Positions 1 through 7,528 of a DNA stretch of 64,000 nt are shown here, piece by piece. Source of the stretch: JARFPW01 sp035464655 (GTDB lineage Bacteria > Gemmatimonadota > Gemmatimonadetes > Palauibacterales > Palauibacteraceae); NCBI GenBank assembly GCA_035464655.1, contig DATHRZ010000102.1, forward strand, positions 1 to 64,000, in the 5' to 3' direction. Every line of letters starts with the position of its first letter. Positions within the stretch are counted from its first letter, which is position 1. Below the pieces are notes generated by a model. That model was not told the DNA's origin, ran no database searches, and worked only from the letters and a program-made list of their open reading frames with translations. Made by a program: the position numbers and the translations under genes.

Positions 1-1
1 C

Positions 2-232
2 AACCTTATGTACCAGTCGAACTACGTGAGCGGGCTGCGCATCCTCGACATCAGCGATCCCGAGAACCCGGTCGAGGTGGCGTTTTTCGACACCGTACCC
101 CATGACGAGAGCGTCGTGTTCGACGGCTCGTGGAGCAACTATCCGTTCTTCGAGAGCGGCACGATCGTCGTGACGAGCGGAGCCGAAGGCGTATTCTTCC
201 TCCAGAAGCGCGAGGGCGAACCAGTGACCTGA
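2..232 (+). CDS. LVIVD-repeat (choice-of-anchor B type) protein, C-terminal fragment
   Basis: The reading frame is open from the window edge, so only the C-terminal 76 or so residues are seen and the start lies outside. The segment SGLRILDISDPENPVEVAFF is a classic LVIVD repeat, in which a beta-propeller blade reports an event tied to a named state. It is followed by the YPFFESGTIVVTS type of ending seen in choice-of-anchor B family proteins, which are large secreted or surface proteins. No sorting signal is visible after the last blade. The gene is followed by a strong hairpin. The family call rests on these repeat motifs only, and the substrate or role is unknown. Confidence 0.65.
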   Translation, partial: NLMYQSNYVSGLRILDISDPENPVEVAFFDTVPHDESVVFDGSWSNYPFFESGTIVVTSGAEGVFFLQKREGEPVT

Positions 233-257
233 ACCGGCAGCCATCATACTGCTCCGC

Positions 258-291
258 GGAGCCCCCCGGTCGCCCACGGCCGGGGGGCTCC
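258..291 (+). terminator. GC-rich hairpin, probable transcription terminator
   Basis: A perfect 12-bp stem (GGAGCCCCCCGG paired with CCGGGGGGCTCC) encloses a 10-base loop, 25 bases after the stop of the upstream gene. There is no T-run after the stem, so it is either a weak intrinsic terminator or a transcript-end stabiliser. It separates the LVIVD-repeat gene from the membrane-protein gene that follows. Confidence 0.6.
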
Positions 292-306
292 GTAGCTTCG
301 TGCCGC

Positions 307-1689
307 ATGACGCAACGATATCGGTGGTCGGCCGGGCAGCGCTCGGCCGTGGCGGCGGTCGTCTGGCTGGTGGCCAGCGCCTGCCTCGCCGCCGGATTCC
401 GCTCGAACGCGTGGCGCGTGGCGGATCAGCGCCGGTTCGAGCGCCAGAACTTCGGCATGGAGGCCCACGTCGTCGGTCGGCTCGTCAAGTCGCGGCAGGA
501 CGGGATTCTTTCGGCCGGCGGCTTGCTCGGCCTCGGAACGGAGGACGGCCGCCCGATCGACTGGTGGGACGTGCCAGGGCGCGAGCAGTTCGACGTCTAC
601 CTCGGCGGCGGTGAGTTCGCCGCGTACGAAGTTTACGCCTCACATCCCGGCGGGCAGGGTATCCTGTTCTCCGCGCTCGACGGGCTGACTGGCGCGCCGC
701 CGGACCTCACGCTGGACGTGTTCCGCTCGATCACGGCGGTCCTCGGCGGGCTCGCGGTAGGGCTCGTCGTGACGTGGTTTTTCCTGCAGTTCGGCCCGGC
801 CACCGCCGGCGTTGTGTTCCTGGGCGCGATCGGGTCGTCCTGGCTCACCGTGTTCGGCGGGAAGATGTTCTGGGCGCTGTGGGCGTTCTACGTGCCGATG
901 CTGACCACGATGTTCTGTCTCCGCGACGCGCTGCACGTCAATCGAAGGGTTCTGCTGCGTCTCGGAGTCCTCGTCTGCGCGGCGATGTTCGTGAAGACCC
1001 TGTTCACGGGCTACGAGTACTTCACGACGGCGGCCGTCATGGCGGTCGTGCCAGTCGTGCACTATTGCCTGCGGCACGGGTGGACGGCCGGCGAGCGGCG
1101 TGCCGCGTTGCTGGTCACGGTCGGTGCCCTTGGCCTCGCACTCGCGCTCGCGCTCGCCGTCCTGCTGATTCAGATTGGGGCGGTTCGCGGATCGGCGTGG
1201 GCAGGCGTCGACCACGTGCTCGACGCCCTTCGCAAGCGTACGTACGCGGACCCCGCCGACTACGCCCGCATGGGGCACGAGGTCCCGGTCGTCGAGGTCG
1301 TCGTCGGTTACTTGAAGGCAGTGTGGCTGGACGTCAATGCCTTCATTCGCGCCCCGAACGACTTCGTCGCCTGGTACCTGTTCCGCGTCCGGTTCGCCCA
1401 ACTCATCGCCGGCTTCGGACTCGCGTCTCTGCTGTTGCTCGGGTTGTCCCGACGGGAACGGGACGACGACGCCCGACGCGTCACCGCCGGCCTGGTCGCG
1501 GCGACCTGGTTCTCGCTGCTCGCTCCGCTCTCCTGGTTCGTCCTGTTCAAGGCCCACTCCGCCATCCACGTCGGCATGAACCAGATCGCCTGGCACATGC
1601 CGTTCGTGCTGTTCGGTTTCGCCGTCGTCGGCCGCCTGCTGGACCGGAGCGTGGCTCGGGCCGTCGCCCGTGACGATGTAGCCCCGTAG
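307..1689 (+). CDS. Polytopic membrane protein of unknown function
   Basis: I do not recognise this 460-residue protein. It shows about nine hydrophobic segments. The first is near residues 14-33 and is followed by a roughly 100-residue extracytoplasmic stretch; the rest cluster from about residue 140 onward. This layout (signal anchor, large soluble loop, then a membrane bundle) recalls glycosyltransferase-like or polymer-export membrane proteins, but no catalytic motif is evident. I chose the ATG just after the terminator hairpin. The open frame extends further upstream, but that part would run through the hairpin and reads as low-complexity Arg/Pro. The next gene starts 10 bases after its stop. 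Function is left open. Confidence 0.7.
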   Translation: MTQRYRWSAGQRSAVAAVVWLVASACLAAGFRSNAWRVADQRRFERQNFGMEAHVVGRLVKSRQDGILSAGGLLGLGTEDGRPIDWWDVPGREQFDVYLGGGEFAAYEVYASHPGGQGILFSALDGLTGAPPDLTLDVFRSITAVLGGLAVGLVVTWFFLQFGPATAGVVFLGAIGSSWLTVFGGKMFWALWAFYVPMLTTMFCLRDALHVNRRVLLRLGVLVCAAMFVKTLFTGYEYFTTAAVMAVVPVVHYCLRHGWTAGERRAALLVTVGALGLALALALAVLLIQIGAVRGSAWAGVDHVLDALRKRTYADPADYARMGHEVPVVEVVVGYLKAVWLDVNAFIRAPNDFVAWYLFRVRFAQLIAGFGLASLLLLGLSRRERDDDARRVTAGLVAATWFSLLAPLSWFVLFKAHSAIHVGMNQIAWHMPFVLFGFAVVGRLLDRSVARAVARDDVAP

Positions 1690-1699
1690 CTTTCGGCTC

Positions 1700-2881
1700 A
1701 TGCCCCTATCCCACCTGACCGTACTGGAGTTCGCCGGGGTTCTCGCGGGCCCGAGCGTCGGAATGTTCCTGGCCGAGCTCGGCGCCCGCGTGGTCAAGGT
1801 CGAGAACCCTGCGGTCGGGGGCGACGTCACCCGGCATTGGAGCCTCGGGGCCGTGACGAGCGGCGAAGCGGAGTCCTCCGCTCGGAGGACATCCCGCAGC
1901 GAGCTCTCGCCGTACTTCGCCGCGGTCAACTGGGGCAAGGAGTCCGTCGCGCTCGACTTCGCCCGGCCCCAGGACCTCGACGCGGCCCACCAGCTCGCGA
2001 GGCGAGCCGACGTGATCCTCGTGAGCTACAAGCCCGGAGACGCCGAGAAGTTCGGCCTCGACTATGCGTCGGTGCGGGCGGAGAATCCCGATGTCGTGTA
2101 CGGCGAGATCACGGCATACGGGCCCGACGACGACCGACCCGGTTACGACGCGGTGATCCAGGCCGCCACCGGCTTCACGTACATCAACGGCGAGCCCGAC
2201 GGGCCGCCCCTGAAGCTGCCGGTGGCGCTCATGGATGTTCTCGCGGGCCACCAGCTGAAAGAGGCCATCCTTCTCGCCCTCCTGCGGCGCGAGCGGACGG
2301 GCGAAGGGGGAAAGGTGAGCGTCTCGCTGATTCGCTCGGGGCTGGCGGCGCTCGTCAACCAGGCCACGAACTGGCTGGTGGCAGGGAGGAACCCTCGGCG
2401 ACTCGGTTCCGGGCATCCGAACATCGTCCCGTACGGCAGCTCCTTCGAGACGGCGGACGGATCCTCCATCGTGCTGGCGGTCGGCAACGATCGGCAGTTC
2501 GCGGCGCTGTGCGAGGTCCTCGGCGCGTCAGAGCTGGCGCGCGACGACCGCTATGCGACGAACCCGGCGAGGGTCACGCATCGTCGGGAACTCGAGGCGA
2601 CGCTCGCGGAAATCCTGGCGGAGCTCGACCCCGAGACGCTGCTGGAGGAGCTGGCGGACGCCGGTGTGCCGGCCGGACCGATCCTGGACGTGCGTGAGGC
2701 CCTGTCGCAGCAGGCGGCCGAGCCCCTGCTGCTGGAAGCGCACGTACCCGGGCTCGGCACTTTGCGAGGACTCCGTACCGTCGCCTTCGATCCGTCCGGT
2801 CCGTACCGCCCGCGGTCCCTGTCCGCGCCCCCCAAGCTGGGCGAGCACACGGCCAGGGTGCGCGAGGAGCTCGCCGGCTGA
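1700..2881 (+). CDS. CaiB/BaiF family (class III) CoA-transferase
   Basis: The 393-residue protein matches the usual length of class III CoA-transferases, which move CoA between carboxylic acids through an aspartyl-CoA intermediate. The N-terminus has the family sequence VLEFAGVLAGPSVGMFLAEL, with the KVENP motif at residues 33-37. GYDAVIQAATGF lies at about 148-159, and VALMDVLAG places Asp179 at the position of the catalytic aspartate. The C-terminal part has the typical AGVPAGPILDV stretch. Relatives include alpha-methylacyl-CoA racemase, formyl-CoA transferase and succinyl-CoA:acid transferases, and the substrate cannot be assigned from sequence. It is probably transcribed with the preceding membrane-protein gene, 10 bases away. 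Confidence 0.88.
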   Translation: MPLSHLTVLEFAGVLAGPSVGMFLAELGARVVKVENPAVGGDVTRHWSLGAVTSGEAESSARRTSRSELSPYFAAVNWGKESVALDFARPQDLDAAHQLARRADVILVSYKPGDAEKFGLDYASVRAENPDVVYGEITAYGPDDDRPGYDAVIQAATGFTYINGEPDGPPLKLPVALMDVLAGHQLKEAILLALLRRERTGEGGKVSVSLIRSGLAALVNQATNWLVAGRNPRRLGSGHPNIVPYGSSFETADGSSIVLAVGNDRQFAALCEVLGASELARDDRYATNPARVTHRRELEATLAEILAELDPETLLEELADAGVPAGPILDVREALSQQAAEPLLLEAHVPGLGTLRGLRTVAFDPSGPYRPRSLSAPPKLGEHTARVREELAG

Positions 2882-2989
2882 CGGCCACGGCCGAGCGGCT
2901 CGCTATGGGCGGGATGGCGTTGCGCCGGCCGCGTCGACCCGGCCCGAAATCTCCCGAAGTTCGAGACACTCCGTGACACCGCGGTCAGC

Positions 2990-3105
2990 ATGAACTGCCA
3001 CGTCGACGCCCTGGAGAAGGCCGAACGCGCCGGCGCCGTAGATCGCCGCGGAACGGAATACCTTGCGGCGCTTCAGCTCGGCGAAAAAGCGCTGATGTCG
3101 CCGGC
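2990..3105 (-). pseudogene. Remnant of an adenylyl-cyclase/TPR-type protein N-terminus
   Basis: On the minus strand this stretch reads RFFAELKRRKVFRSAAIYGA, then GAFGLLQGVDVAV. That is the highly conserved N-terminal membrane-anchor motif of the large TPR-repeat / adenylate-cyclase-like proteins common in Gemmatimonadota and Proteobacteria. No start codon sits at the usual place. After about 35 residues the match ends and the frame goes on only as unrelated Arg-rich sequence. The parent genes are usually 500 or more residues long, so this is a decayed fragment. It lies directly behind the M14 peptidase stop. The match is from memory of the family motif. Confidence 0.6.
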
Positions 3106-3114
3106 TTGCGAGAC

Positions 3115-4410
3115 TCACGGGATGTTCATCACCGCTTCGCTGTCCGGTTCCGGACCCCGGCGAACGACGAGTCGCACGGGGTCGCCGCGGCGCAGGTAGC
3201 CGGCGTCCCCGAAATCCGGGTGCAGGTACAGCCCGGTGAGATCGAGCCGCTTCAGCGCGCGTACCTCGGAAAGATCGCCGATCTCCCCGTAGGTGGGGCC
3301 GGTGTGCGCGACGGGATCGGCGTCGACGATCGCGACGTCCACCGGATAAGTCGATCCGTCGGCCCACACGAGCAGACCCCCGGACAGGATCACGTCATTC
3401 GTGATACCGAGATTCATCGGGAGCTCGTCGTACGGGGCCGTGGGGGCGGTCTCCAGCGAACCGTCGGCCACCGACTCCAGCGCGGCGAGGATCGCCAGCA
3501 CGTTCAGACGGCGCAGCTCCTGTTTCTGCGGATCGTCGGGCAGCGCGCCGCTCTCGATCAGCACCGTGCTCGTGCCCCAGCGCTGCATGTTGTCGCCGAA
3601 GGCGCGCGGAGTGAACGTGTCATCGTAGCGCGCGATGCGGCCGGGGATCTCCGGCTGCAGGACGGCGGCGATGACGCCCGACAGCCGCCGCGCCCGCTGC
3701 CGGACGGGTCCCCACGAGCGCTCCTCGTCCGCCGCCGGGGCCAGCAACGCGATCCCCACCAGCTCGCCGTCGGGGCCCGCCGTGCGAGACCCCTGGTCGT
3801 GCAGGTTGAATCCGAAGTCGGCGTCCAGCGAATCCCTGACGGCCTTCAGGATGCGCGCCTCGGGCGTGGCCAGTCGACGCGCGTCGCGATTCACGTCCAC
3901 GCCGAGGGCGTCGTGCCGGATGAAGCGCTCCGCCCCGTCGGGATTCAGCATCGGAATCATCGTGATCGTGAGGCGCCCGCCGAGCTCTCGTCGCAGGGGA
4001 TCGCCGTCCGGCGATGCGGCCCACCAGTGGACGATGTCGGCGAGCGACATCGACGCGGCCGACTCGTCCCCGTGCATCTGCGACCACAAGAGGACCGAGA
4101 CGGGCCCATGGCCCAGCGTGACCGCGTTGATCGTGCGTCCCTCGACCGAGGCGCCGAGCCGGTCCACCCGTACGCGATTCTCCGTATCGGCTTCGAGGAC
4201 GGTATCCATCGCGTCCCAGTATTCGTCATGCGTGAACCGCCGGTCTTCGAGGCCGGGGACGCGGTACTCGTCGGCGATCGCCAGGAGATCGGCGGTGGAT
4301 TCCGCCTCCCCCGCCGGTCCGGCCTGGCCGAGCAGGCGACCGGGAGCCGTGGCGAGCAGCAGAAGCAGCGGCAGGACGGCGCACACGCTGGAGGTTCTCG
4401 ATCGACGCAT
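3115..4410 (-). CDS. Secreted M14-family zinc carboxypeptidase
   Basis: The 431-residue protein begins with a signal peptide (Arg-rich start, hydrophobic core at about 10-22, then LLGQA). The zinc-binding set of M14 peptidases is visible: HGDE at residues 113-116 and a third histidine in FNLHDQG at about 204. NRDAR at 174-178 carries the substrate-carboxylate arginine, and Glu286 in LIESG is the likely catalytic base. The enzyme should act in the periplasm or outside, removing C-terminal residues from peptides. The start was chosen because an ATG lies eight bases behind GGAGAG and is followed by a good signal peptide; the open frame upstream lacks one. It diverges from a broken M20 peptidase, so it now stands alone. 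Confidence 0.88.
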   Translation of the reverse strand: MRRSRTSSVCAVLPLLLLLATAPGRLLGQAGPAGEAESTADLLAIADEYRVPGLEDRRFTHDEYWDAMDTVLEADTENRVRVDRLGASVEGRTINAVTLGHGPVSVLLWSQMHGDESAASMSLADIVHWWAASPDGDPLRRELGGRLTITMIPMLNPDGAERFIRHDALGVDVNRDARRLATPEARILKAVRDSLDADFGFNLHDQGSRTAGPDGELVGIALLAPAADEERSWGPVRQRARRLSGVIAAVLQPEIPGRIARYDDTFTPRAFGDNMQRWGTSTVLIESGALPDDPQKQELRRLNVLAILAALESVADGSLETAPTAPYDELPMNLGITNDVILSGGLLVWADGSTYPVDVAIVDADPVAHTGPTYGEIGDLSEVRALKRLDLTGLYLHPDFGDAGYLRRGDPVRLVVRRGPEPDSEAVMNIP

Positions 4411-4533
4411 CTCACTCTCCGGTCCTCTTCTGAATCCGATCCGTCTCCACCACGGTAGAGTAGCCGGTCGCGAGAGACTTCTCCAAGACCCGCCCGCCGT
4501 GACGGCGGTCGGCTCCATAGGATGTGCGATACC

Positions 4534-4656
4534 ATGACGATCAATCGCGACGTCACCCTCGATACGCTGCGGGACCTGATCCGCATCGATTCTCGCAATC
4601 CCGCGCTCGACACCGGAGCGCCGGGCGAGCGCGAGCTGGCGGAGTTCGTCGACGTG
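4534..4656 (+). pseudogene. N-terminal remnant of an M20-family peptidase/deacetylase
   Basis: An ATG opens a frame whose first 40 residues (LRDLIRIDSRNPALDTGAPG, then ERELAEFV) match the start of M20 peptidases of the ArgE/DapE/acetylornithine deacetylase kind. After AEFVD the similarity stops, and the frame continues as unrelated sequence running into the opposite-strand zinc-ribbon gene. A complete M20 enzyme is about 370-420 residues and includes metal-binding HTDxVP motifs, none of which remain. The 3' nine-tenths has therefore been deleted. About 120 bases between this start and the divergent M14 gene presumably held both promoters. Confidence 0.65.
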
Positions 4657-4732
4657 ATTTGGCCGTTGGGGGCCAGTTCGGCCGTCGGCTTCGGCCACGA
4701 ATTCCGAAGGGTCGACCGTCCCTTTCCGATCC

Positions 4733-5122
4733 CTACGGCTGCTTGCCGGTGGCGGCCACCAGGCTGCCATCATCAAGTGTCAGCAGCGTCAGCAGGTTGA
4801 CCGATCCGCATACGGAGCAGACGCCCTTGTCCTCGCCGAGCACCTTGAATTCTGCCGGGAAGCTGCACTCTTCGCACACCGCGTGCACGATGCTCCAGCC
4901 CCCGGTCTTCTCTTCCCCGCTTCGGGCGAGGCGGATGCCCATTACGATCGACGGCAACCCGGCCAGTGGACAGACGCTGTTCTCGCACTGCTCGCCGAAA
5001 TCCAGGCAGACGACCTGGCCTCCATCCGGGAGGTTGGCATGTCCTTCGTGGGCGGGAGACCGCGTGACCACGAAGTGAACGTCCTTCTCGCAGTGGGAAC
5101 AGTATGTCATGTGTTTCTTCAC
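4733..5122 (-). CDS. Cys-rich zinc-ribbon protein at the end of the Rnf cluster
   Basis: I do not recognise a named family. The 129-residue protein has nine cysteines, mostly in CxxC pairs: C8/C11, C39/C46/C51, C83/C86 and C102/C105. This suggests two structural zinc (or possibly iron-sulfur) ribbons. It has no membrane segment. The start is GTG, because GGAGGT sits six bases before it; the ATG four codons later has no such site. It follows apbE by 14 bases, making it the last gene of the kor-PFOR-Rnf cluster. A regulatory or assembly role is possible but is inference from position only. Confidence 0.75.
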   Translation of the reverse strand: MKKHMTYCSHCEKDVHFVVTRSPAHEGHANLPDGGQVVCLDFGEQCENSVCPLAGLPSIVMGIRLARSGEEKTGGWSIVHAVCEECSFPAEFKVLGEDKGVCSVCGSVNLLTLLTLDDGSLVAATGKQP

Positions 5123-5136
5123 GACTACCTCCAGCT

Positions 5137-6123
5137 TCAGGCCGTGTGAACGATCTCCGTCCGATCATCAAGCCATCGATGGGCAATCTCACCGGGCGTC
5201 CCGAAACAGGCGGTGGCGGCGGGATCGGCCTCCACGCAGAGGTCAGCCGCCACGGTGATCGTGTGGCTGGACGTGAGGCGGGGCGCAGCCGTTACGGGAT
5301 CCAGGATGTGGTGATACCGCCGGCCGTGGTAATCGAAGTAGGACTCGTAGTCCCCCGAGGTGGCCAGCGCTCGATTGGATAGGCGCACGGTAGAGAGCAA
5401 TTCCGTGGGCGCGAACGGAGACCGCACGCCGGCTTCCCACGGAGCACCGTCCTCCGCGCGACCAAGGGCGTACACATCGCCACCCGCATTCACGAGGCCA
5501 TCCTCGATCCCGGCATCACGCAGGGCCTGAACAGCCAGGTCGACCGCGTGGCCCTTTGCAATGCCGCCCAGGTCGATCGCCATTTCCGCTTCATGGAATC
5601 GGACGACGTCACGCCCGCGATAGTCACCGACCTCGAGGCCCTCGTACAGCCGCCGGCCGGCAAAGCGCTGGACCTCCGGCGTCGGTGGTGGAGAATGGCG
5701 ATCTCCTGCGCTCCACAACTCCACCGCCTTGCCGAGGCACGGGTCGAATTCCCCGTCGGTCCGGTCAGCCCATCGCTTTGCGGCCCTCAACACGGTCGCC
5801 GTCTCGGCGTGGATCGGCACCGGTTCACGAGCCGCAAACCGGTTGGCCCGACCGACATCGGACCCCGGATCGAAGCGGCTCATCGTGCGATCGACCCAGA
5901 TCAGACGGTCCAGTGCCGCCTCGATGGCGGTTTGCGCGATGTGCTCATCGTCGTGGACCACGACGACCTCCGCCAGCGTCCCCATCACGGGTATGGACCG
6001 GCGCACCAGCCGCCGACGGCCGGCCCAGCGCACGAGCGGCAGCGACACGACGAACGCACCGATCCCGAGCGAAATCAGTTCCCGGCGCGACGGATGCCAG
6101 ACGCTTTGATCATCCATGGTCAT
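5137..6123 (-). CDS. apbE: FAD:protein FMN transferase ApbE
   Basis: ApbE enzymes attach FMN through a phosphoester bond to Ser/Thr of periplasm-facing subunits such as RnfD and RnfG. The 328-residue protein has an N-terminal hydrophobic helix (about 16-34), so it is exported or anchored. VMGTLAEV lies at about 46-53, MSRFDPGSDVGRAN at about 81-94, and the family hallmark DLGGIAKGHAVD in the middle. The C-terminal SSHTITVAA and ADPAATACFG stretches complete the fold. The start overlaps the end of the small Cys-rich gene, and a second ATG two codons on is an alternative. Both predicted acceptor sites are encoded upstream in the same cluster. Confidence 0.92.
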   Translation of the reverse strand: MTMDDQSVWHPSRRELISLGIGAFVVSLPLVRWAGRRRLVRRSIPVMGTLAEVVVVHDDEHIAQTAIEAALDRLIWVDRTMSRFDPGSDVGRANRFAAREPVPIHAETATVLRAAKRWADRTDGEFDPCLGKAVELWSAGDRHSPPPTPEVQRFAGRRLYEGLEVGDYRGRDVVRFHEAEMAIDLGGIAKGHAVDLAVQALRDAGIEDGLVNAGGDVYALGRAEDGAPWEAGVRSPFAPTELLSTVRLSNRALATSGDYESYFDYHGRRYHHILDPVTAAPRLTSSHTITVAADLCVEADPAATACFGTPGEIAHRWLDDRTEIVHTA

Positions 6124-6256
6124 CGATCGACTCCCAATTTTCGCACGTGCCCGAACAACCGGCACAGTTTCCGGAGCATCCCGGTTTATGACGCACAAGT
6201 CCGAAGGCCGTGAACAGCACGGCCATGATGACGATTCCGAGCACAGATTCGATCAT
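6110..6256 (-). CDS. 48-residue Cys-rich membrane peptide, candidate Rnf maturation factor
   Basis: A short gene fits exactly between rnfA and apbE: its ATG overlaps the rnfA stop as ATGA, and its stop lies inside the apbE start region. The product has one hydrophobic segment (about residues 3-21), then the basic turn VRHKPG, and four cysteines spaced C27-x3-C31-x2-C34-x3-C38. The design (one helix plus four cytosolic cysteines, beside apbE) resembles NqrM, which is needed to mature the related Na+-NQR and is thought to deliver iron. It also resembles FeoB-associated Cys-rich peptides. The gene itself is well supported by its overlaps; the maturation role is inference. Confidence 0.72.
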   Translation of the reverse strand: MIESVLGIVIMAVLFTAFGLVRHKPGCSGNCAGCSGTCENWESIDDHG

Positions 6257-6828
6257 GTGCTGAACAACCCCGCGAATCCCATGAATGCCAGGGAGAGCGA
6301 CCCCGCGATGATCAGGACGAGGCCCATGCCCCTGGCGAGCGCGGGAACGGTGGCCAGCTCGGACTGCTCCCGGATCGAGGCCATGAGGACGAGCGCCAGT
6401 GTCAGGCCCAGACCGGCACCGATCGCGAAGAACAGCCCTTCCAGGAATCCGTAGCCACGGTTGGTCTGGAAGATCGCCAGTCCCAGAATCGCGCAGTTCG
6501 TGGTGATCAACGGCAGGAAGATCCCCAGTTCGCGAAACAGTGTCGGGCTGATTTTTTTGATCGCGATCTCCACGACCTGCACGAGCGACGCAATCACGAC
6601 GATGAACGAGATCAGGCGCAGGTACGGAGCGGAGGCGAGCACGTACGTGTTGAGTACCCAGGCCGTCATCGAGGTGATCACCAGAACGAACAGGTTCGCC
6701 GCGCCCATTCTCACCGCCGTGGCGACCCTTGCCGACACGCCCATGAACGGACACAAGCCGAGGAAGAGGCTCAACGTGAAGTTGTTGACCAGCATGGCCG
6801 AGACGAGGATCCAGACAAGGTCACCCAT
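6253..6828 (-). CDS. rnfA: Rnf electron transport complex subunit A
   Basis: RnfA is an integral inner-membrane subunit of the Rnf ferredoxin:NAD+ oxidoreductase. With RnfE it forms the pseudosymmetric core that holds a membrane-embedded iron-sulfur cluster. The 191-residue length and six predicted helices match the family. LFLGLCPFMGVS near the N-terminus and PLITTNCAILGLA in the middle carry the two conserved cysteines of the cluster ligands. The ATG overlaps the rnfE stop by one base, and the stop overlaps the small Cys-rich gene as ATGA. Confidence 0.95.
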   Translation of the reverse strand: MGDLVWILVSAMLVNNFTLSLFLGLCPFMGVSARVATAVRMGAANLFVLVITSMTAWVLNTYVLASAPYLRLISFIVVIASLVQVVEIAIKKISPTLFRELGIFLPLITTNCAILGLAIFQTNRGYGFLEGLFFAIGAGLGLTLALVLMASIREQSELATVPALARGMGLVLIIAGSLSLAFMGFAGLFST

Positions 6829-7490
6829 CAGGCCGACCTCCGCGTCGTAACGCCGACGCCGTGCGGCCAGTCCCGGACCTGAGGTCGCTCCTGTTTGCGA
6901 CCCGCTCGCCAGCTGAAGGCGAGCAGGATGAACCCCAGGGTAAAGAACCCACCCGGGGGCAGGATCATCACGATCCATGGCTCATACGAGGAGCCGAACA
7001 GAGGCCAGCCGAGAAAGGTGCCATACCCGAGCACCTCGCGGATGCCCCCCATCATGAGCAACGCGATGATGAATCCGGTACCGGTACCGACGGCGTCGAG
7101 CAGCGCACGACCCACGGGCCGCTTCGACGCAAACGCCTCCTGACGGCCCAGAATCATGCAGTTCACCACGATCAGCGCGATGAACGCCCCCAGCGCCTTG
7201 TGGATGTCCGGCACGAGCGCGGCCAGAAGGAGGTCGGCGACCGTCACGAACGTTGCGATGATGAGGATATAGGCGCTGATGCGCACTTCGTTCGGAATCA
7301 CGTTCTTGAAGGTCGAGACGAGCAAACTCGATCCCACCAGCACGAAGAACGTCGCCAGGCCCATCGCCAGGCTGTTCGCGACGGTGTTGGTCACGGCGAG
7401 TGCCGGGCACAATCCGAGCAGCTGCACCAGAACGGGATTCTCTCTCCAGATTCCACGAACGAGGTCGTGGGTCGAGGTCGTCGCTCTCAG
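6828..7490 (-). CDS. rnfE: Rnf electron transport complex subunit E
   Basis: RnfE is the second membrane-core subunit, paired with RnfA. Family hallmarks are VQLLGLCPALAVTNT near the N-terminus and IVVNCMILGR in the middle, which hold the two cluster cysteines. The first GTG in frame would begin the protein at VQLLG and cut off the conserved GIWRENPVL. Reading upstream restores that stretch, but no ATG, GTG or TTG exists in frame. A CTG codon lies six bases after a perfect AGGAGG, giving a 220-residue protein of normal RnfE length. The CTG start is therefore my choice, on ribosome-site and conservation grounds. Confidence 0.88.
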   Translation of the reverse strand: MRATTSTHDLVRGIWRENPVLVQLLGLCPALAVTNTVANSLAMGLATFFVLVGSSLLVSTFKNVIPNEVRISAYILIIATFVTVADLLLAALVPDIHKALGAFIALIVVNCMILGRQEAFASKRPVGRALLDAVGTGTGFIIALLMMGGIREVLGYGTFLGWPLFGSSYEPWIVMILPPGGFFTLGFILLAFSWRAGRKQERPQVRDWPHGVGVTTRRSA

Positions 7491-7502
7491 GGCGCACCTC
7501 CT
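7488..7502 (-). promoter_or_regulatory. AGGAGG ribosome site that places rnfE on a CTG start
   Basis: On the minus strand AGGAGG is followed by TGCGCC and then CTG AGA GCG. This is a textbook Shine-Dalgarno sequence and spacing, and it lies between the rnfG stop and the conserved start of RnfE. No standard start codon in the rnfE frame lies between this site and the conserved N-terminal residues. Confidence 0.65.
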
Positions 7503-7528
7503 TGGACACTGCCCAGATAGGGCTGCAG

